64,000 nucleotides of DNA from Aquabacterium sp. NJ1 (GCF_000768065.1 NZ_JRKM01000001.1:1736001-1800000); one strand, 5' to 3'. Counted from the first letter of the stretch, positions 36,363 through 46,114 are shown. The notes: generated by a model not told the origin, from the sequence alone. Numbers and translations: made by a program.

Positions 36363-36914
36363 TCAGTTCTTGAACGGGAACTTGAAAGCAGCCAGGAGAG
36401 CCTTGGCTTCTTCGTCGGTCTTGGCCGTCGTCGTGATGCTGATGTTCAGACCACGGATGGCGTCGATCTTGTCGTACTCGATTTCCGGGAAGATGATCTG
36501 TTCCTTGACGCCGACGTTGTAGTTGCCGCGACCGTCAAAAGAACGACCAGAGATACCGCGGAAGTCACGAACGCGGGGCAGCGAGATCGTGACGAAACGG
36601 TCCAGGAATTCGAACATCGTGACACCGCGCAGGGTGACCATCGTGCCGATAGGCATGTTTTCGCGGATCTTGAAACCGGCGATAGCCTTCTTGGACATGG
36701 TGATCACGGGCTTCTGGCCGGCGATCTTGGTCAGGTCGCTCACGGCGTGCTCCATGACCTTCTTGTCCGACACGGCTTCCGAGACACCCATGTTCAGGGT
36801 GATCTTGGTCAGACGCGGCACTTCCATGATCGACTTGTAGCCGAACTGCTTCATCAGTTCAGGCACGATCTTTTCGCGGTAGATCTGCTGCAGGCGAGCT
36901 TGTTGTTGAGCCAT
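36363..36914 (-). CDS. rplE: 50S ribosomal protein L5
   Basis: This 183-aa 5S rRNA-binding protein starts [14 protein letters not shown]. The ATG at 36914 has GAGGT upstream; a TTG at 36926 overlaps the rplX stop and is less likely. The segments [11 protein letters not shown] and RDFRGI are typical. Confidence 0.97.
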   Translation of the reverse strand: MAQQQARLQQIYREKIVPELMKQFGYKSIMEVPRLTKITLNMGVSEAVSDKKVMEHAVSDLTKIAGQKPVITMSKKAIAGFKIRENMPIGTMVTLRGVTMFEFLDRFVTISLPRVRDFRGISGRSFDGRGNYNVGVKEQIIFPEIEYDKIDAIRGLNISITTTAKTDEEAKALLAAFKFPFKN

Positions 36915-36922
36915 TTTTGACC

Positions 36923-37240
36923 TCAAGCCTTGATTTCTTCGCCGCTGGACTTGAAGACGCGCACTTTCTTGCCGTCAGCCAGGAGCTTGATACCGACGCG
37001 GTCAGCCTTGCCAGAGGCAGGGTTGAAAATCGCCACGTTGGACTGGTGGATGGGCATGGTCTTGTCAACGATGCCGCCGGTGGTGCCCTTCATGGGGTTG
37101 GGCTTGACGTGCTTCTTGGCAACGTTCACGCCATCAACCAGCAGATGGGAGTCGTCCACGCGAGCGGAGACGGTGCCACGCTTGCCTTTGTCGCGACCGG
37201 TCAGAACGATGACCTGATCGCCTGTCTTGAGTTTGTTCAT
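36923..37240 (-). CDS. rplX: 50S ribosomal protein L24
   Basis: This 105-aa KOW-domain protein has [20 protein letters not shown] and [16 protein letters not shown]. It is an early assembly protein. It lies 8 bp before rplE and 26 bp after rplN. Confidence 0.98.
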   Translation of the reverse strand: MNKLKTGDQVIVLTGRDKGKRGTVSARVDDSHLLVDGVNVAKKHVKPNPMKGTTGGIVDKTMPIHQSNVAIFNPASGKADRVGIKLLADGKKVRVFKSSGEEIKA

Positions 37241-37266
37241 GAGCTGTCCTTTGCGTTGCCCGAGGA

Positions 37267-37635
37267 TTACAGAACCTCAGGAGCCAGCGAAACGATCTTC
37301 ATGAAGCGCTCGTTACGCAGTTCACGCGTCACTGGGCCGAAGATACGTGTGCCGATAGGCTCGAGCTTGGCGTTCAGCAGCACGGCGGCATTGCCGTCGA
37401 ACTTCACCAGGGAACCGTCTTGACGACGAACACCCTTGGCGGTACGGACGACCACAGCGCTGTAAACCTCGCCCTTCTTGACGCGGCCACGAGGTGCAGC
37501 TTCTTTGATGCTCACCTTGATGATGTCGCCGATACCGGCGTAACGACGCTTAGAGCCACCGAGCACCTTGATGCACATGACGCTCTTAGCACCAGTGTTG
37601 TCAGCGACGTCAAGTCGCGATTGCATTTGGATCAT
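37267..37635 (-). CDS. rplN: 50S ribosomal protein L14
   Basis: This 122-aa protein starts [17 protein letters not shown], and the L14 core [17 protein letters not shown] is present. The frame opens further back to 37683 without support. It is the first gene of the run: rpsQ, which usually precedes it, is not in the window. Confidence 0.98.
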   Translation of the reverse strand: MIQMQSRLDVADNTGAKSVMCIKVLGGSKRRYAGIGDIIKVSIKEAAPRGRVKKGEVYSAVVVRTAKGVRRQDGSLVKFDGNAAVLLNAKLEPIGTRIFGPVTRELRNERFMKIVSLAPEVL

Positions 37636-37990
37636 GGTTACCCCAACTTGGCCCGAACGGCTGCACAAACAACTGCACAACAACGAACGGTCAGTCTTGG
37701 GCCCGTAGAACGGGCGGATCTGAAAAAAGCAACAGGCTTTGTGAGTCCCTGCCGCAGCGCTTTGATCACATGCAATTTGAGTCTTGCCAGCAATCTTTGC
37801 GAGGGCCCTGAACTTTCAGCACTTGCGCGCTTGAACTCAGGTTTTGGGCCAAAGTCCGCTGCTTGATCAGCGAAGCCTTGAATTATGCACGAGATTCAGT
37901 GCCTTGGTCAAGCACTGCCTGCAAATAATTGAACAAGGGGCGAAAACAGGAGCAGGCCAGGCGGGATCAAGCCAGGCGCGGCACGACGGC
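37636..37990. other. 355-bp leader region of the spc operon
   Basis: It contains the spc promoter at 37882-37911 and an untranslated leader of about 240 bp before rplN. No gene is seen. The long leader may host autoregulatory RNA structure. Confidence 0.65.
37882..37911 (-). promoter_or_regulatory. Sigma-70 promoter of the spc operon
   Basis: On the minus strand, TTGACC (37911-37906) and CATAAT (37887-37882) are 18 bp apart, and each matches consensus at 5 of 6 positions. Confidence 0.75.
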
Positions 37991-39451
37991 TCAGGCGGTG
38001 CCGCCCACCGTCAGGCCATCGATGCGCAGAGTCGGCTGGCCGACGCCCACCGGGACGCTCTGGCCTTCCTTGCCGCAGGTGCCGACGCCGGAGTCCAGCG
38101 CCAGGTCGTTGCCGATCATGCTGACGCGGGTCATGGCCTCGGGGCCGTTGCCGATCAGGGTCGCGCCCTTGACCGGATACTGGATCTTGCCGTTTTCGAC
38201 CCAATAGGCCTCGCTGGCGGAGAAAACGAACTTGCCGGAGGTGATGTCCACCTGGCCGCCGCCGAAGTTCACGGCGTACAGGCCGCGGTCGATGGAGGCC
38301 ACGATTTCGTGGGGATCCTTGTCGCCGGCCAGCATGTAGGTGTTGGTCATGCGGGGCATGGGCAGGTGGGCGTAGCTTTCGCGACGGCCGTTGCCGGTCT
38401 GCCCGGTCTTCATCAGGCGAGCGTTGGTGGCGTCCTGCATATAGCCCTTGAGGATGCCGTCCTCGATCAGCACGGTGCGCTGGGTGGCGTGACCCTCGTC
38501 GTCGATGTTGAGCGAGCCGCGGCGGTCGGGGATGGTGCCGTCGTCCAGGACGGTGACGCCCTTGGCGGCCACGCGCTGGCCCACCCGGCCCGAGAACACG
38601 CTGGAGCCCTTGCGGTTGAAGTCACCTTCCAGGCCGTGGCCGACGGCCTCGTGCAGCAGGATGCCGGGCCAGCCGTTGCCCAGGACCACGGTCATTTCGC
38701 CAGCGGGCGCGGGGCGGGCTTCCAGGTTGATCAGGGCGGCGTGCACGGCCTGGTCCACGTACTGGTCGGTCACGGCGGGCGTGAAGTAGGACAGGTCGTA
38801 GCGGCCACCGCCGCCGGAGGAGCCGACTTCACGGCGGCCACTTTGTTCGGCGATCACAGTGAGCGACAGGCGGATCAGGGGGCGGACGTCGGCGGCCAGG
38901 GTGCCATCGGCACGGGCAATCAGCACGACGTCGTATTCGCAGCCCAGGCCAGCCATGACCTGCACCACGCGCGGGTCCTTGGCACGTGCGCGACGTTCAA
39001 CGTCTTCCAGCAGGGCGACTTTGGCGGCGCTGTCGAGCGAGGCGATGGGGTCGAAGGAGGCGTACAGGCTGCGTGAGGCGGCCACGCGGTGCTCACCCAC
39101 CTTGACGCGGCGGCTCTGGCCTGCGGCGGCAATGGTGCGCACGGTGCGGGCGGCGTCCAGCAAGGCGGCTTCGGAGATGTCGTCGGAGTAGGCGAAGGCG
39201 GTTTTTTCACCGGAGATGGCGCGCACGCCCACGCCCTGGTCGATGCCGAAGCTGCCGGACTTGACGATGCCTTCTTCCAGGCTCCAGCCTTCGCTGCGGG
39301 TGTACTGGAAGTACAGGTCCGCGTCATCGACCCGGTGTTCGGTGATGACCTTGAGGGCCTTGAGCAGGGTGGATTCGTCCAGACCGAAGGGGGCAAGCAG
39401 CAACTCGCGGGCGGTCTGGAGACGGGCGATGGTGGCGTCGACGGCGATCAT
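37991..39451 (-). CDS. tldD: Metalloprotease TldD
   Basis: With its partner TldE/PmbA this forms a cytosolic zinc protease that trims unfolded peptides and matures microcin-type or RiPP peptides. The 486-aa protein has the family HExxxH motif at 267-272 (HEAVGH), followed by the [12 protein letters not shown] segment. The start MIAVDATIA at 39451 is chosen; a frame to 39487 is unsupported. TldE is not in the window. It is upstream of the spc promoter, on the same strand. Confidence 0.96.
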   Translation of the reverse strand: MIAVDATIARLQTARELLLAPFGLDESTLLKALKVITEHRVDDADLYFQYTRSEGWSLEEGIVKSGSFGIDQGVGVRAISGEKTAFAYSDDISEAALLDAARTVRTIAAAGQSRRVKVGEHRVAASRSLYASFDPIASLDSAAKVALLEDVERRARAKDPRVVQVMAGLGCEYDVVLIARADGTLAADVRPLIRLSLTVIAEQSGRREVGSSGGGGRYDLSYFTPAVTDQYVDQAVHAALINLEARPAPAGEMTVVLGNGWPGILLHEAVGHGLEGDFNRKGSSVFSGRVGQRVAAKGVTVLDDGTIPDRRGSLNIDDEGHATQRTVLIEDGILKGYMQDATNARLMKTGQTGNGRRESYAHLPMPRMTNTYMLAGDKDPHEIVASIDRGLYAVNFGGGQVDITSGKFVFSASEAYWVENGKIQYPVKGATLIGNGPEAMTRVSMIGNDLALDSGVGTCGKEGQSVPVGVGQPTLRIDGLTVGGTA

Positions 39452-39530
39452 GGCCCCATTGTAGGCACGGGCCGCAAGGGCCCGCACCCCACCTGACTAT
39501 TCACGGGGTATCTACCGTGTCAGAGATGCC

Positions 39531-40472
39531 TCACAGGTGAAGAAGGGCCTGGACGCGCAGGTACTCGTCGGGCTTGAAGTTGTTGTTGATGTAGGCCTGC
39601 ATGTCCTGCTTGCGCTGGGCGTCCGACAGGTTGGGCGAACCCTTGAGGCGATCCCATTCGGCGCGGGCACCGGCGAGGCGACGCTCCCAGTCGGCCCATT
39701 CTTCGTCGGCCTTGGCCAGGCGGTCGGCAGCGGCTTCGCCATAGCGGGCCACGCGCTCGGCGCGCACGGCGGCCGGGTCCTTGCCGGGCGCCATCTGGGG
39801 CACGGGCTCTCCAGGGTCAGGTGGCGGCGGCAGGCCGGATTCGAGTTGGTCGTAGTACTGCTTGAAGTGCTGCTCGTCCTGATCGAAGAAGGCCTTGGCC
39901 CAGTCGGCACCCAGGATCTGACGGCGTACGGCCTTCTGCTCCTCGAAGACAGGCATCCAGGTGCTGCGGTCGGACTGGTCGAACCGGTTGCGCCAGGCGT
40001 AGGTGCGCAGCTGCCAGTACTTGTCCCAGATGGCCATGATCTCGTTGGCCAGTTGCTCGCCGTGCGCCTTGCGCGCTTCGTCGGCCACCAGGGCCTTGAT
40101 GTCGGCGATGCTCACCTCGCCCAGGCCCAGGATGTAGTACTCGAAGCGTTTGCGCAGCTCAGGGCAGGGGCTGAGCTTGGCAGAGGCCACGCACCAGTCA
40201 CCCGAAGGTTCGGTGCCGGCGAAGGAGCCATCCCTGAACAGGCGGGTGCGCACTTGTTCCGGGGTCAGGGCTGCGGCGGGTGCGGAGCCTGCACCAGCGG
40301 GCGCATCAGGGGTGGGGCTGATCATGCTCCATCCGGAAGCACCGGGGGTACCGCTGCCTGCCGGCGCATCGGCCGCGCCCTTGTGGGCCACCCAGGCGGC
40401 CATGGCCACGGCGGCAAGGGCCAGTGCCCCCACCGTCTTCCATCCACGCATCTGCATCGCGGGCATCTTCAT
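39531..40472 (-). CDS. Lipase-specific foldase (lipase chaperone)
   Basis: This 313-aa inner-membrane-anchored steric chaperone folds secreted lipase in the periplasm before type II secretion. An N-terminal transmembrane anchor (13-30) precedes an Ala/Pro/Gly linker (to about 70). A helical domain follows with the Lif signature in the form RKRFEYYILGLGE (107-119), matching RxxFDYxLxxxGE. Cys94 and Cys103 could pair. It lies downstream of two lipase genes, in the normal lipA-lifO order. Confidence 0.92.
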   Translation of the reverse strand: MKMPAMQMRGWKTVGALALAAVAMAAWVAHKGAADAPAGSGTPGASGWSMISPTPDAPAGAGSAPAAALTPEQVRTRLFRDGSFAGTEPSGDWCVASAKLSPCPELRKRFEYYILGLGEVSIADIKALVADEARKAHGEQLANEIMAIWDKYWQLRTYAWRNRFDQSDRSTWMPVFEEQKAVRRQILGADWAKAFFDQDEQHFKQYYDQLESGLPPPPDPGEPVPQMAPGKDPAAVRAERVARYGEAAADRLAKADEEWADWERRLAGARAEWDRLKGSPNLSDAQRKQDMQAYINNNFKPDEYLRVQALLHL

Positions 40473-40651
40473 GTTTCTCCAAGCACTTCCGACAGAGGCG
40501 CTGTTTCACGCCTTGCGAACCCATTGTGGCGGGTCCGTGTTTCAGTCATACACAGGGCAATCGCCCAGTTCGGCAACGAACAAAGGCCGATCCCCCTCGA
40601 ATGAAGGATCGACCTTGTGGCGCATGGGCGATCAGCCCGCGCGAGCCCCAA

Positions 40652-41599
40652 TCAGAGGAAGGCCCACTTCAGGCGGTTGGCGTGCTGGACGTAGAAGGCC
40701 ACGGGATCAGCCGCGCCAGAGCCGATGGTACCCAGGACCTGGTTGATTTCGTCCAGATGGTTCCAGGTGTAGTTGTCCTTGATGACCTTGCCCCAGTGGC
40801 TGGAACACCGCGACACCAGGCCGTCGTTGGCCTCGCCCTTGAAGTAGTCGGCGGTGTAGGCCAGCAAGGCATCGGACACGTCCCAGCCATTGGTCTTGAC
40901 CGAGGTGCCGGAGAACGAGTACCAGTTCATGCTGTTGCCGGCGATCTTGGCCGTGAGCGGGCCGCTGCCGCAGGTGGTGGTGGGCGCGCCGACCGGGAAC
41001 TTGGCGTTGAAGGCCGCTGCACCCGGCGTGCTCAGCGCGTTGAGCGCAGTCAGCAGGTCGGTCTGGCTGGTGGTCTTGTTGCCGGTCAGCCAGGAGATCA
41101 GCTTCAGGCCGGCGGTCGCGGCGGTGTCGAAGGTGCCGCCCGGGGTGGTGTTGGCCAGGATGTCGTCGGCGACCTTGGAGCCGAAGTGCGTGCCGGCCAT
41201 GGTGCTGACCGAGGCCACCATGGAGGGCACGGTGCCGGCGGCGTAGCGCACGGTGGGGCCGCCATGGCTGTGGCCGATCAGGTTGAACTTCTTGACGCCG
41301 TCCTTGGCGGCCCACTGCTTCATCTGCTGGATCAGCTCTTCACCACGGAATTCGGTGGTCTGCGAGGGGTTGACCGAGGCGATGTAGACGGTGGCGCCTT
41401 CGTTGCGCAGGGCGCTGGGGATTTGATAGAAGTACTGGATACCCAGCACGTTGTCAAAGCCGATGAAGCCGTGGACCAGCACGATGGGGTACTTGGTCTT
41501 GGCGGTGGTGCCGGCGTGGGCTGCCGGGGCGACGGACATGGCCGCGGCAGTCATGGCCACGGCCGTGCAGAGGGTTTTGAGGGAAGCGTTGAATGGCAT
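40652..41599 (-). CDS. Secreted triacylglycerol lipase, copy A
   Basis: This 315-aa lipase is of the Burkholderia/Pseudomonas subfamily I.1/I.2. The signal peptide ends at AHA (29). The oxyanion segment is VLVHGFIGFDN. The nucleophile elbow GHSHGG has Ser111; Asp259 and His281 complete the triad. Cys210 and Cys265 would form the usual disulfide, and Asp residues near the C-terminus suit the Ca2+ site. It depends on the downstream foldase, 179 bp away, by family rule. Confidence 0.95.
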   Translation of the reverse strand: MPFNASLKTLCTAVAMTAAAMSVAPAAHAGTTAKTKYPIVLVHGFIGFDNVLGIQYFYQIPSALRNEGATVYIASVNPSQTTEFRGEELIQQMKQWAAKDGVKKFNLIGHSHGGPTVRYAAGTVPSMVASVSTMAGTHFGSKVADDILANTTPGGTFDTAATAGLKLISWLTGNKTTSQTDLLTALNALSTPGAAAFNAKFPVGAPTTTCGSGPLTAKIAGNSMNWYSFSGTSVKTNGWDVSDALLAYTADYFKGEANDGLVSRCSSHWGKVIKDNYTWNHLDEINQVLGTIGSGAADPVAFYVQHANRLKWAFL

Positions 41600-41792
41600 G
41601 CTTGGACTCCTTGTGCTCGCCTGCTTGCGCTTGGTTGACGTTTATCGATCAGCAGGCGAGTGGAGTATCAATACAGGGGTCTAAACACGACGCAGGGCAT
41701 ACCCGATAGAACGGGGAAGTCCTCTCCCACGGTAGTTGTAGCCCCTCATAACAAAGTTGTGGCGTCGGGCAATGTGGTGTCGCGATGAGCAC

Positions 41793-41823
41793 AAAAAAGC
41801 CGGCCCCCGAAAGAGGGCCGGCT
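41793..41823 (-). terminator. Terminator between the two lipase genes
   Basis: AGCCGGCCC/GGGCCGGCT arms around a short loop are followed on the minus strand by six T. It ends the upstream lipase transcript before copy A. Confidence 0.88.
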
Positions 41824-41866
41824 CGAAAAGGACGGTTCGGAAGGGTTCAAAGGACCGGTGACAGGC

Positions 41867-42832
41867 TCACAAGCCCGCCAGCTTCAGACGGTTGGCCTGC
41901 TGCTTGTAGAAGGCCACAGGGTCCGGGGCATCCTTGCCCACGATGCCCAGGACCTGGTTGACTTCGTCCAGGTGGTTCCAGGCGTAGTTGTCCTTGATGA
42001 CCTTGCCCCAGTGGCTGGAACAGCGCGCCACCAGGCCGTCGTTGGGCTCGCCCTTGAAGTAGTCGGCGGTGTAGGCCAGGATGGCATCGGAAATGTCCCA
42101 GCCATTGGTCTTGACCGAGGTGCCCGAGAACGAGTACCAGCGCATGCTGTTGCCGTTCACGCTGGCCACTTCGGGGCCGCTGCCGCAGGTGGTGGTCGGG
42201 GCACCAACCGGGAACTTGGCATTGAAGGCTTCGGAGCCCTTGGTGCTCAAGGCGTTGAGCGCTGTGAGCAGATCAGCCTGCTTGTAGGTGGTATTGCCGG
42301 TGAGCCAGCCGATGAGTTGCAGGCCCGCGGTGGCCAGCTTGTCAAACGTGCCGTCGGGCGTGGTGCTGGCCAGGATGTCGTCAGCGACCTTGGAGCCGAA
42401 GTGGGTGGCCGCCATGGTGCTGACCGAGGCCACCATGGAGGGCACGGTGCCGGCGGCGTAACGCACGGTGGGGCCGCCATGGCTGTGGCCGATCAGGTTG
42501 AACTTCTTGACGCCGTCCTTGGCGGCCCACTGCTTCATCTGCTGGACCAGCTCTTCGCCGCGGAACTCGGTGGTCTGCGAAGGGTTGACCGAGGCGATGT
42601 AGACGGTGGCGCCGTCGTCACGCAGGGCCTTGGGGATTTGATAGAAGTACTGGATGCCCAGCACGTTGTCGAAACCGATGAAGCCGTGGACCAGCACGAT
42701 GGGGTACTTGGTCTTGGAGGCCGGGCTCAGCAGGCTCGACAAAGACAACTGGGCATGCGCGGGTGCGGCGGCCACGGCGGCGGCGGTCAGCGCAACAGCG
42801 GCGCAGATGCGGCGAAGGGATGAAGACGTCAT
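41867..42832 (-). CDS. Secreted triacylglycerol lipase, copy B
   Basis: This 321-aa paralogue of copy A is near-identical in the core but has a different signal peptide and a Leu/Ser-rich insert after cleavage at AHA (27). Ser117 lies in GHSHGG. The matching Asp, His and Cys residues are kept (SFSGTSVKTNGWD and CSSHWGKVIKDN segments). It has its own terminator, so it is transcribed separately from copy A and the foldase. It probably shares the single foldase. Confidence 0.95.
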   Translation of the reverse strand: MTSSSLRRICAAVALTAAAVAAAPAHAQLSLSSLLSPASKTKYPIVLVHGFIGFDNVLGIQYFYQIPKALRDDGATVYIASVNPSQTTEFRGEELVQQMKQWAAKDGVKKFNLIGHSHGGPTVRYAAGTVPSMVASVSTMAATHFGSKVADDILASTTPDGTFDKLATAGLQLIGWLTGNTTYKQADLLTALNALSTKGSEAFNAKFPVGAPTTTCGSGPEVASVNGNSMRWYSFSGTSVKTNGWDISDAILAYTADYFKGEPNDGLVARCSSHWGKVIKDNYAWNHLDEVNQVLGIVGKDAPDPVAFYKQQANRLKLAGL

Positions 42833-42978
42833 GGAAGCTCTCCTCGATAAGGCACCGCTCGTGATGGCGGCTGAGCTTCATTCTTGGCCTGACGTTAAAT
42901 ATTGCCCCCAGGGTTAATGCTCAATACGAGGGTTGCCCCTCAACGCACTCAAGGGGTCTTCGACTGATCACGCCAGGC

Positions 42979-43890
42979 TCAGTCCGATTCGCCGAGATCC
43001 TGATCGGCCTGGCGATGCGCCAGGGCAACGTCGTACAGCGCCTTGCGCGGCAAGCCGGCCGCGTCGGCGACCAGACCGGCGGCCTGCTTGACAGGGATGT
43101 GGCGCACCAGTTCGGCCAGGATGGCCTCCATCGCGGGAGACAACGCCTGGGAGTCCTGCGCCGAGGGCACGGCATGCACGACCAGCACGAACTCGCCGCG
43201 CAGGCGGTTGGCATCGCCCTTGAGCCAGTCGGCCATGGTGGTGATGTCCATCGTGGTGATGCTCTCGAACTGCTTGGTCAGCTCGCGACAGACGGTGACG
43301 CGGCCCTGGGGCAGCACTTCGGCCAGCTCGGTGGCCAGGGCTTCGATGCGGTGCGGCGCCTCGAACAGCACCACGCTGTGGTCCTGGCCCAGCACCTCAC
43401 GCAGGGCGTTGACGCGGGCGGCGCCTTTGGAGGGCAGGAAGCCCAGGAAGCGAAAGCCCTGGGCGTGGGCATCACCGGCCACACTCATGGCAGTGGTGAC
43501 GCTGCTGGCGCCAGGCAGGGCCACCACAGGCAGGCCCGCCAGTTGCGCCGCGTGAACCAGGTGGGCGCCGGGGTCGGAGACGGCAGGCGTGCCGGCGTCA
43601 CTCACATAAGCCACGCGTTGGCCTGCTTGCAGCAGCGCCAGCACACCTTGCGCACCGCCCACTTCGTTGTGCTGGTGCAGCGCGATCAGCTTTTTGTCGA
43701 GCCCCAGGTGACGCAGCAGGTTGCCGGTGACACGGGTGTCTTCGCAGGCCACGACGTCCACCAGGCTGAGCACATGCAGGGCGCGCAGGCTCATGTCGGC
43801 CAGGTTGCCGATGGGCGTGGCGACCAGGTAGAGCGCACCTTTGGGATACTGCTGGCTGCCGGCCACCTGGTGAGCCGCCTGGAGCAGCAT
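42979..43890 (-). CDS. rsmI: 16S rRNA (cytidine1402-2'-O)-methyltransferase
   Basis: RsmI methylates C1402 in the decoding centre. From the ATG at 43890 it has 303 aa with the tetrapyrrole-methylase fold. Motifs are LYLVATPIGNLADMSLRA, ACEDTRVTGNLL and YVSDAGTPAVSDPG. The open frame runs to 43941, overlapping yraN. It is divergent from yraN, with only 1 bp between the start codons. Confidence 0.95.
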   Translation of the reverse strand: MLLQAAHQVAGSQQYPKGALYLVATPIGNLADMSLRALHVLSLVDVVACEDTRVTGNLLRHLGLDKKLIALHQHNEVGGAQGVLALLQAGQRVAYVSDAGTPAVSDPGAHLVHAAQLAGLPVVALPGASSVTTAMSVAGDAHAQGFRFLGFLPSKGAARVNALREVLGQDHSVVLFEAPHRIEALATELAEVLPQGRVTVCRELTKQFESITTMDITTMADWLKGDANRLRGEFVLVVHAVPSAQDSQALSPAMEAILAELVRHIPVKQAAGLVADAAGLPRKALYDVALAHRQADQDLGESD

Positions 43891-43891
43891 A

Positions 43892-44269
43892 TTGGCATCA
43901 AAGGTCACAACGAAATCCCGGGGAGATGAGGGAGAAGACAAGGCACTGGTCTATTTGCAAGGCCAGGGCCTGACGCTGGTCGAACGCAATTATCGGGTGG
44001 CGCGCGGCCCGAGCGCCCGCGGCGCCGAAGTGGACCTGATCATGCGTGACCGCGACGGCACCTTGGTGTTCGTGGAGGTGCGCGTGCGCAGTGGCGCGGA
44101 CCATGGCGGCGCAGCGGCCACCGTCAGCCGCGGCAAACAGCGCAAATGCATCATGGGGGCGCAGTATTACCTGATGAACCTGCGCGAATGGCCGCCCTGC
44201 CGCTTCGACGTGGTCGCCATCGATGGTGAAGCTTTACATTGGATCCCCGCAGCCTTTGATGCGTCCTGA
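43892..44269 (+). CDS. yraN: YraN (UPF0102) putative endonuclease
   Basis: This 125-aa protein has the nuclease-like fold of the UPF0102 family, with YLQGQGLTLVERNYR, EVDLIMRDRDGTLVFVEVR and a basic C-terminal half. The role is unproven. The only plausible start is a TTG at 43892. It begins the yraN-diaA-dolP operon seen in many proteobacteria. Confidence 0.9.
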   Translation: MASKVTTKSRGDEGEDKALVYLQGQGLTLVERNYRVARGPSARGAEVDLIMRDRDGTLVFVEVRVRSGADHGGAAATVSRGKQRKCIMGAQYYLMNLREWPPCRFDVVAIDGEALHWIPAAFDAS

Positions 44270-44293
44270 AACATGCAGGGCTTACCCTGACTT

Positions 44294-44884
44294 ATGATCC
44301 GCGCCATGCCGGACTCCCATTTTCAGCAGACATCGCTTCAGCAACCCTTGCTGGAGACCGCCGACTGGCTCTACCAATCGTCAGACCGCCTGGCGCAGCA
44401 ACTCAACTATGCCGCGCAGGCCATCATGCACACCATCACCTCTGGTGGACGTGTGCTGTGTGCCGGCGAGGGCGAGGCCGCCTGGCTGGCGCAACAGGCC
44501 GCGTCGCTGCTGGTCAATGGCTCGGGGCGCGAGCGCCCTCCCCTGGCCGCACATGCGCTGATCCCGCCCCAAGGTGGCGCGCAAGCCTCGCTGACGCAGC
44601 AGGTGCGGGCGCTGGGCCACCCGGGTGACGTGTGGCTGGCGTTTTCGATGGAGCGCGACGAGGCCGACCTGCGTACCGCCACGGAAGCCGCGCGCGACAA
44701 CGACCTGACCCTGGTTGCCTTCACGGGAGAAAGCGCCCGAACCCTGGGGCCCTTGATGCGTGACACGGATGTCTGGGTGCCCCTGCCCGGCACCCGCCCT
44801 GAAACCCTGTTTGCCACGGGCTGGCTGGCCTTGCATGGCCTGTGCGCTGCCGTGGACACCCATTTGCTTGGAGAGGATGCCTGA
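44294..44884 (+). CDS. diaA: DiaA/GmhA-like SIS-domain protein
   Basis: This 196-aa single SIS-domain protein occupies the position of DiaA, the DnaA-binding initiation factor, between yraN and dolP. The segment GRVLCAGEGEAAWLAQQ replaces the usual GNGGSA loop, so sugar isomerase activity is unlikely. A second Met is at 44306. The stop overlaps the dolP start. The name rests on synteny; a heptose isomerase-like role is less likely. Confidence 0.8.
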   Translation: MIRAMPDSHFQQTSLQQPLLETADWLYQSSDRLAQQLNYAAQAIMHTITSGGRVLCAGEGEAAWLAQQAASLLVNGSGRERPPLAAHALIPPQGGAQASLTQQVRALGHPGDVWLAFSMERDEADLRTATEAARDNDLTLVAFTGESARTLGPLMRDTDVWVPLPGTRPETLFATGWLALHGLCAAVDTHLLGEDA

Positions 44885-45516
44885 TGTTCCAGACGATCAC
44901 GAAACAACGCACGCTGCGCTGGGTTGCCGCCGCCGTGCTGACCATGGGCAGCCTGTCTGCCTGCGCGCCGCTGGTGCTGGGCACCGCCGTGGGTAGCGCC
45001 TTCGTGGCGACCGATCGCCGCACGTCGGGGATGCAGCTGGAAGACCAGACCATCGAGATCAAGGCCAGCAACCGCATCAAGGATGCGATTGGTAGCCTGG
45101 GCCATGTCAATGTGAATGCGTACAACCGCTGGATCTTGCTGACCGGCGAGGTGCCCACGGAGGCAGACAAGACCGCTGCCGAGCAGGCGGCGCGTGCGGT
45201 GGAGAACGTGTCCAACGTCTACAACGAGTTGACGGTGAGCCTCAACAGTTCGCTGGGGTCACGCTCGAGTGATGTGCTGCTGGCGGGCAAGATCAAGGCG
45301 ACGCTGGTGGATGCGCGCGACATCATCTCGAATGCGTTCAGCGTGGTGGTGGAGCGCGGCGATGTGTTCATCATGGGTCTGGTCACCGAGCGCGAGGCGA
45401 ATCGTGCGGCTGAACTGGCGGCCAGCGTGAAGGGCGTGAACCGGGTGGTGAAGGTGATGCAGATCATCAGCGAGGATGAGCTGGCTCGCAAGCTGCCGCG
45501 GCCACCGCAGCAGTAA
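44884..45516 (+). CDS. dolP: DolP/YraP-like BON-domain lipoprotein
   Basis: This 210-aa outer-membrane lipoprotein has the lipobox LSAC (about residue 25) and two BON domains (about 55-120 and 130-195). The first contains NRIKDAIGSLGHVNVNAYNRW; the second contains KIKATLVDARDIISNAFSVV. DolP supports outer-membrane integrity and BAM function. The start codon overlaps the diaA stop (TGATG). Confidence 0.93.
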   Translation: MFQTITKQRTLRWVAAAVLTMGSLSACAPLVLGTAVGSAFVATDRRTSGMQLEDQTIEIKASNRIKDAIGSLGHVNVNAYNRWILLTGEVPTEADKTAAEQAARAVENVSNVYNELTVSLNSSLGSRSSDVLLAGKIKATLVDARDIISNAFSVVVERGDVFIMGLVTEREANRAAELAASVKGVNRVVKVMQIISEDELARKLPRPPQQ

Positions 45517-45533
45517 GCGCAAGGTGATGGAGA

Positions 45534-45557
45534 GGCCGCAGAGATGCGGCCTTTTTT
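45534..45557 (+). terminator. Terminator of the yraN-diaA-dolP operon
   Basis: GGCCGCA/TGCGGCC arms with a GAGA loop, followed by T6. Confidence 0.92.
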
Positions 45558-45610
45558 GTTTTGACCGGGTGATGCCAGGTCATGGCGGCTCTCGTGCTGA
45601 ATCGTGCATT

Positions 45611-45893
45611 GGGTGAGACGCTTTTTCGGTGGAGCGTTTTGTCGGCAGAGCGCGAGGCGGGGGCCGAGCCGGCATCCGTCCAGGCTTCATGTTGGTGGCC
45701 CCGCAAAGCGGGGCTGCCTTGCGATGCTCGTGGCAAGGTGGGGCCCTCCAACTCGCTGCGCGGCTGCGCCGCTGCGCTCAAACATATCGGGCCAGTCAGT
45801 TGACGAAGCGCGCTGCGCGCGCCCACCTCGCCACTGCGCTTCTCAGCACCAACAAGGCGCCCGGCCAGATGCCGGCTCAGCCCTTTTCCGCCT
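45611..45893 (-). repeat. Dispersed GC-rich repeat, copy 1 (left arm)
   Basis: On the minus strand this 280-bp unit reads through GGCGAGGTGGGC, a small hairpin, then CTGGCCCGATATGTTTGAGC and a second hairpin, to a CATGAAGCC box. It is the inverted partner of 46115-46380. Internal short palindromes suggest folded RNA or DNA. It is not coding, though it creates spurious frames. Confidence 0.85.
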
Positions 45894-45960
45894 CGCTGGT
45901 GACATGCATAGGCCCGCGTTCTGGCGGAAGCATGGGGCAAGCTTTGATAAGGCCGGTCGT

Positions 45961-46014
45961 GCGGATGCGGATGCGGATGCGGATGCGGATGCGGATGCGG
46001 ATGCGGATGCGGAT
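45961..46014 (+). repeat. Hexanucleotide tandem repeat (GCGGAT)x9
   Basis: Nine perfect units lie in the spacer between the inverted repeat arms. They are likely length-variable by slippage. Confidence 0.95.
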
Positions 46015-46114
46015 GTCATGATCGTTTGCCTCCACCTGACCTTTACCGCGCGACTCCATCACTGTTGGATCACCATTACGCGCAGCGCCAGCCACCGTGG
46101 CGATACTCAAGCGG

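Noticed and set aside
37844-39076. 410-codon plus-strand frame opposite tldD
   Set aside because: It is an Ala/Gly/His/Val-rich shadow of tldD codons without domains or a ribosome site.
45961-46014. Hexamer array as a possible CRISPR or iteron origin
   Set aside because: Units are contiguous 6-mers without spacers, and no cas, rep or DnaA-box context is present.
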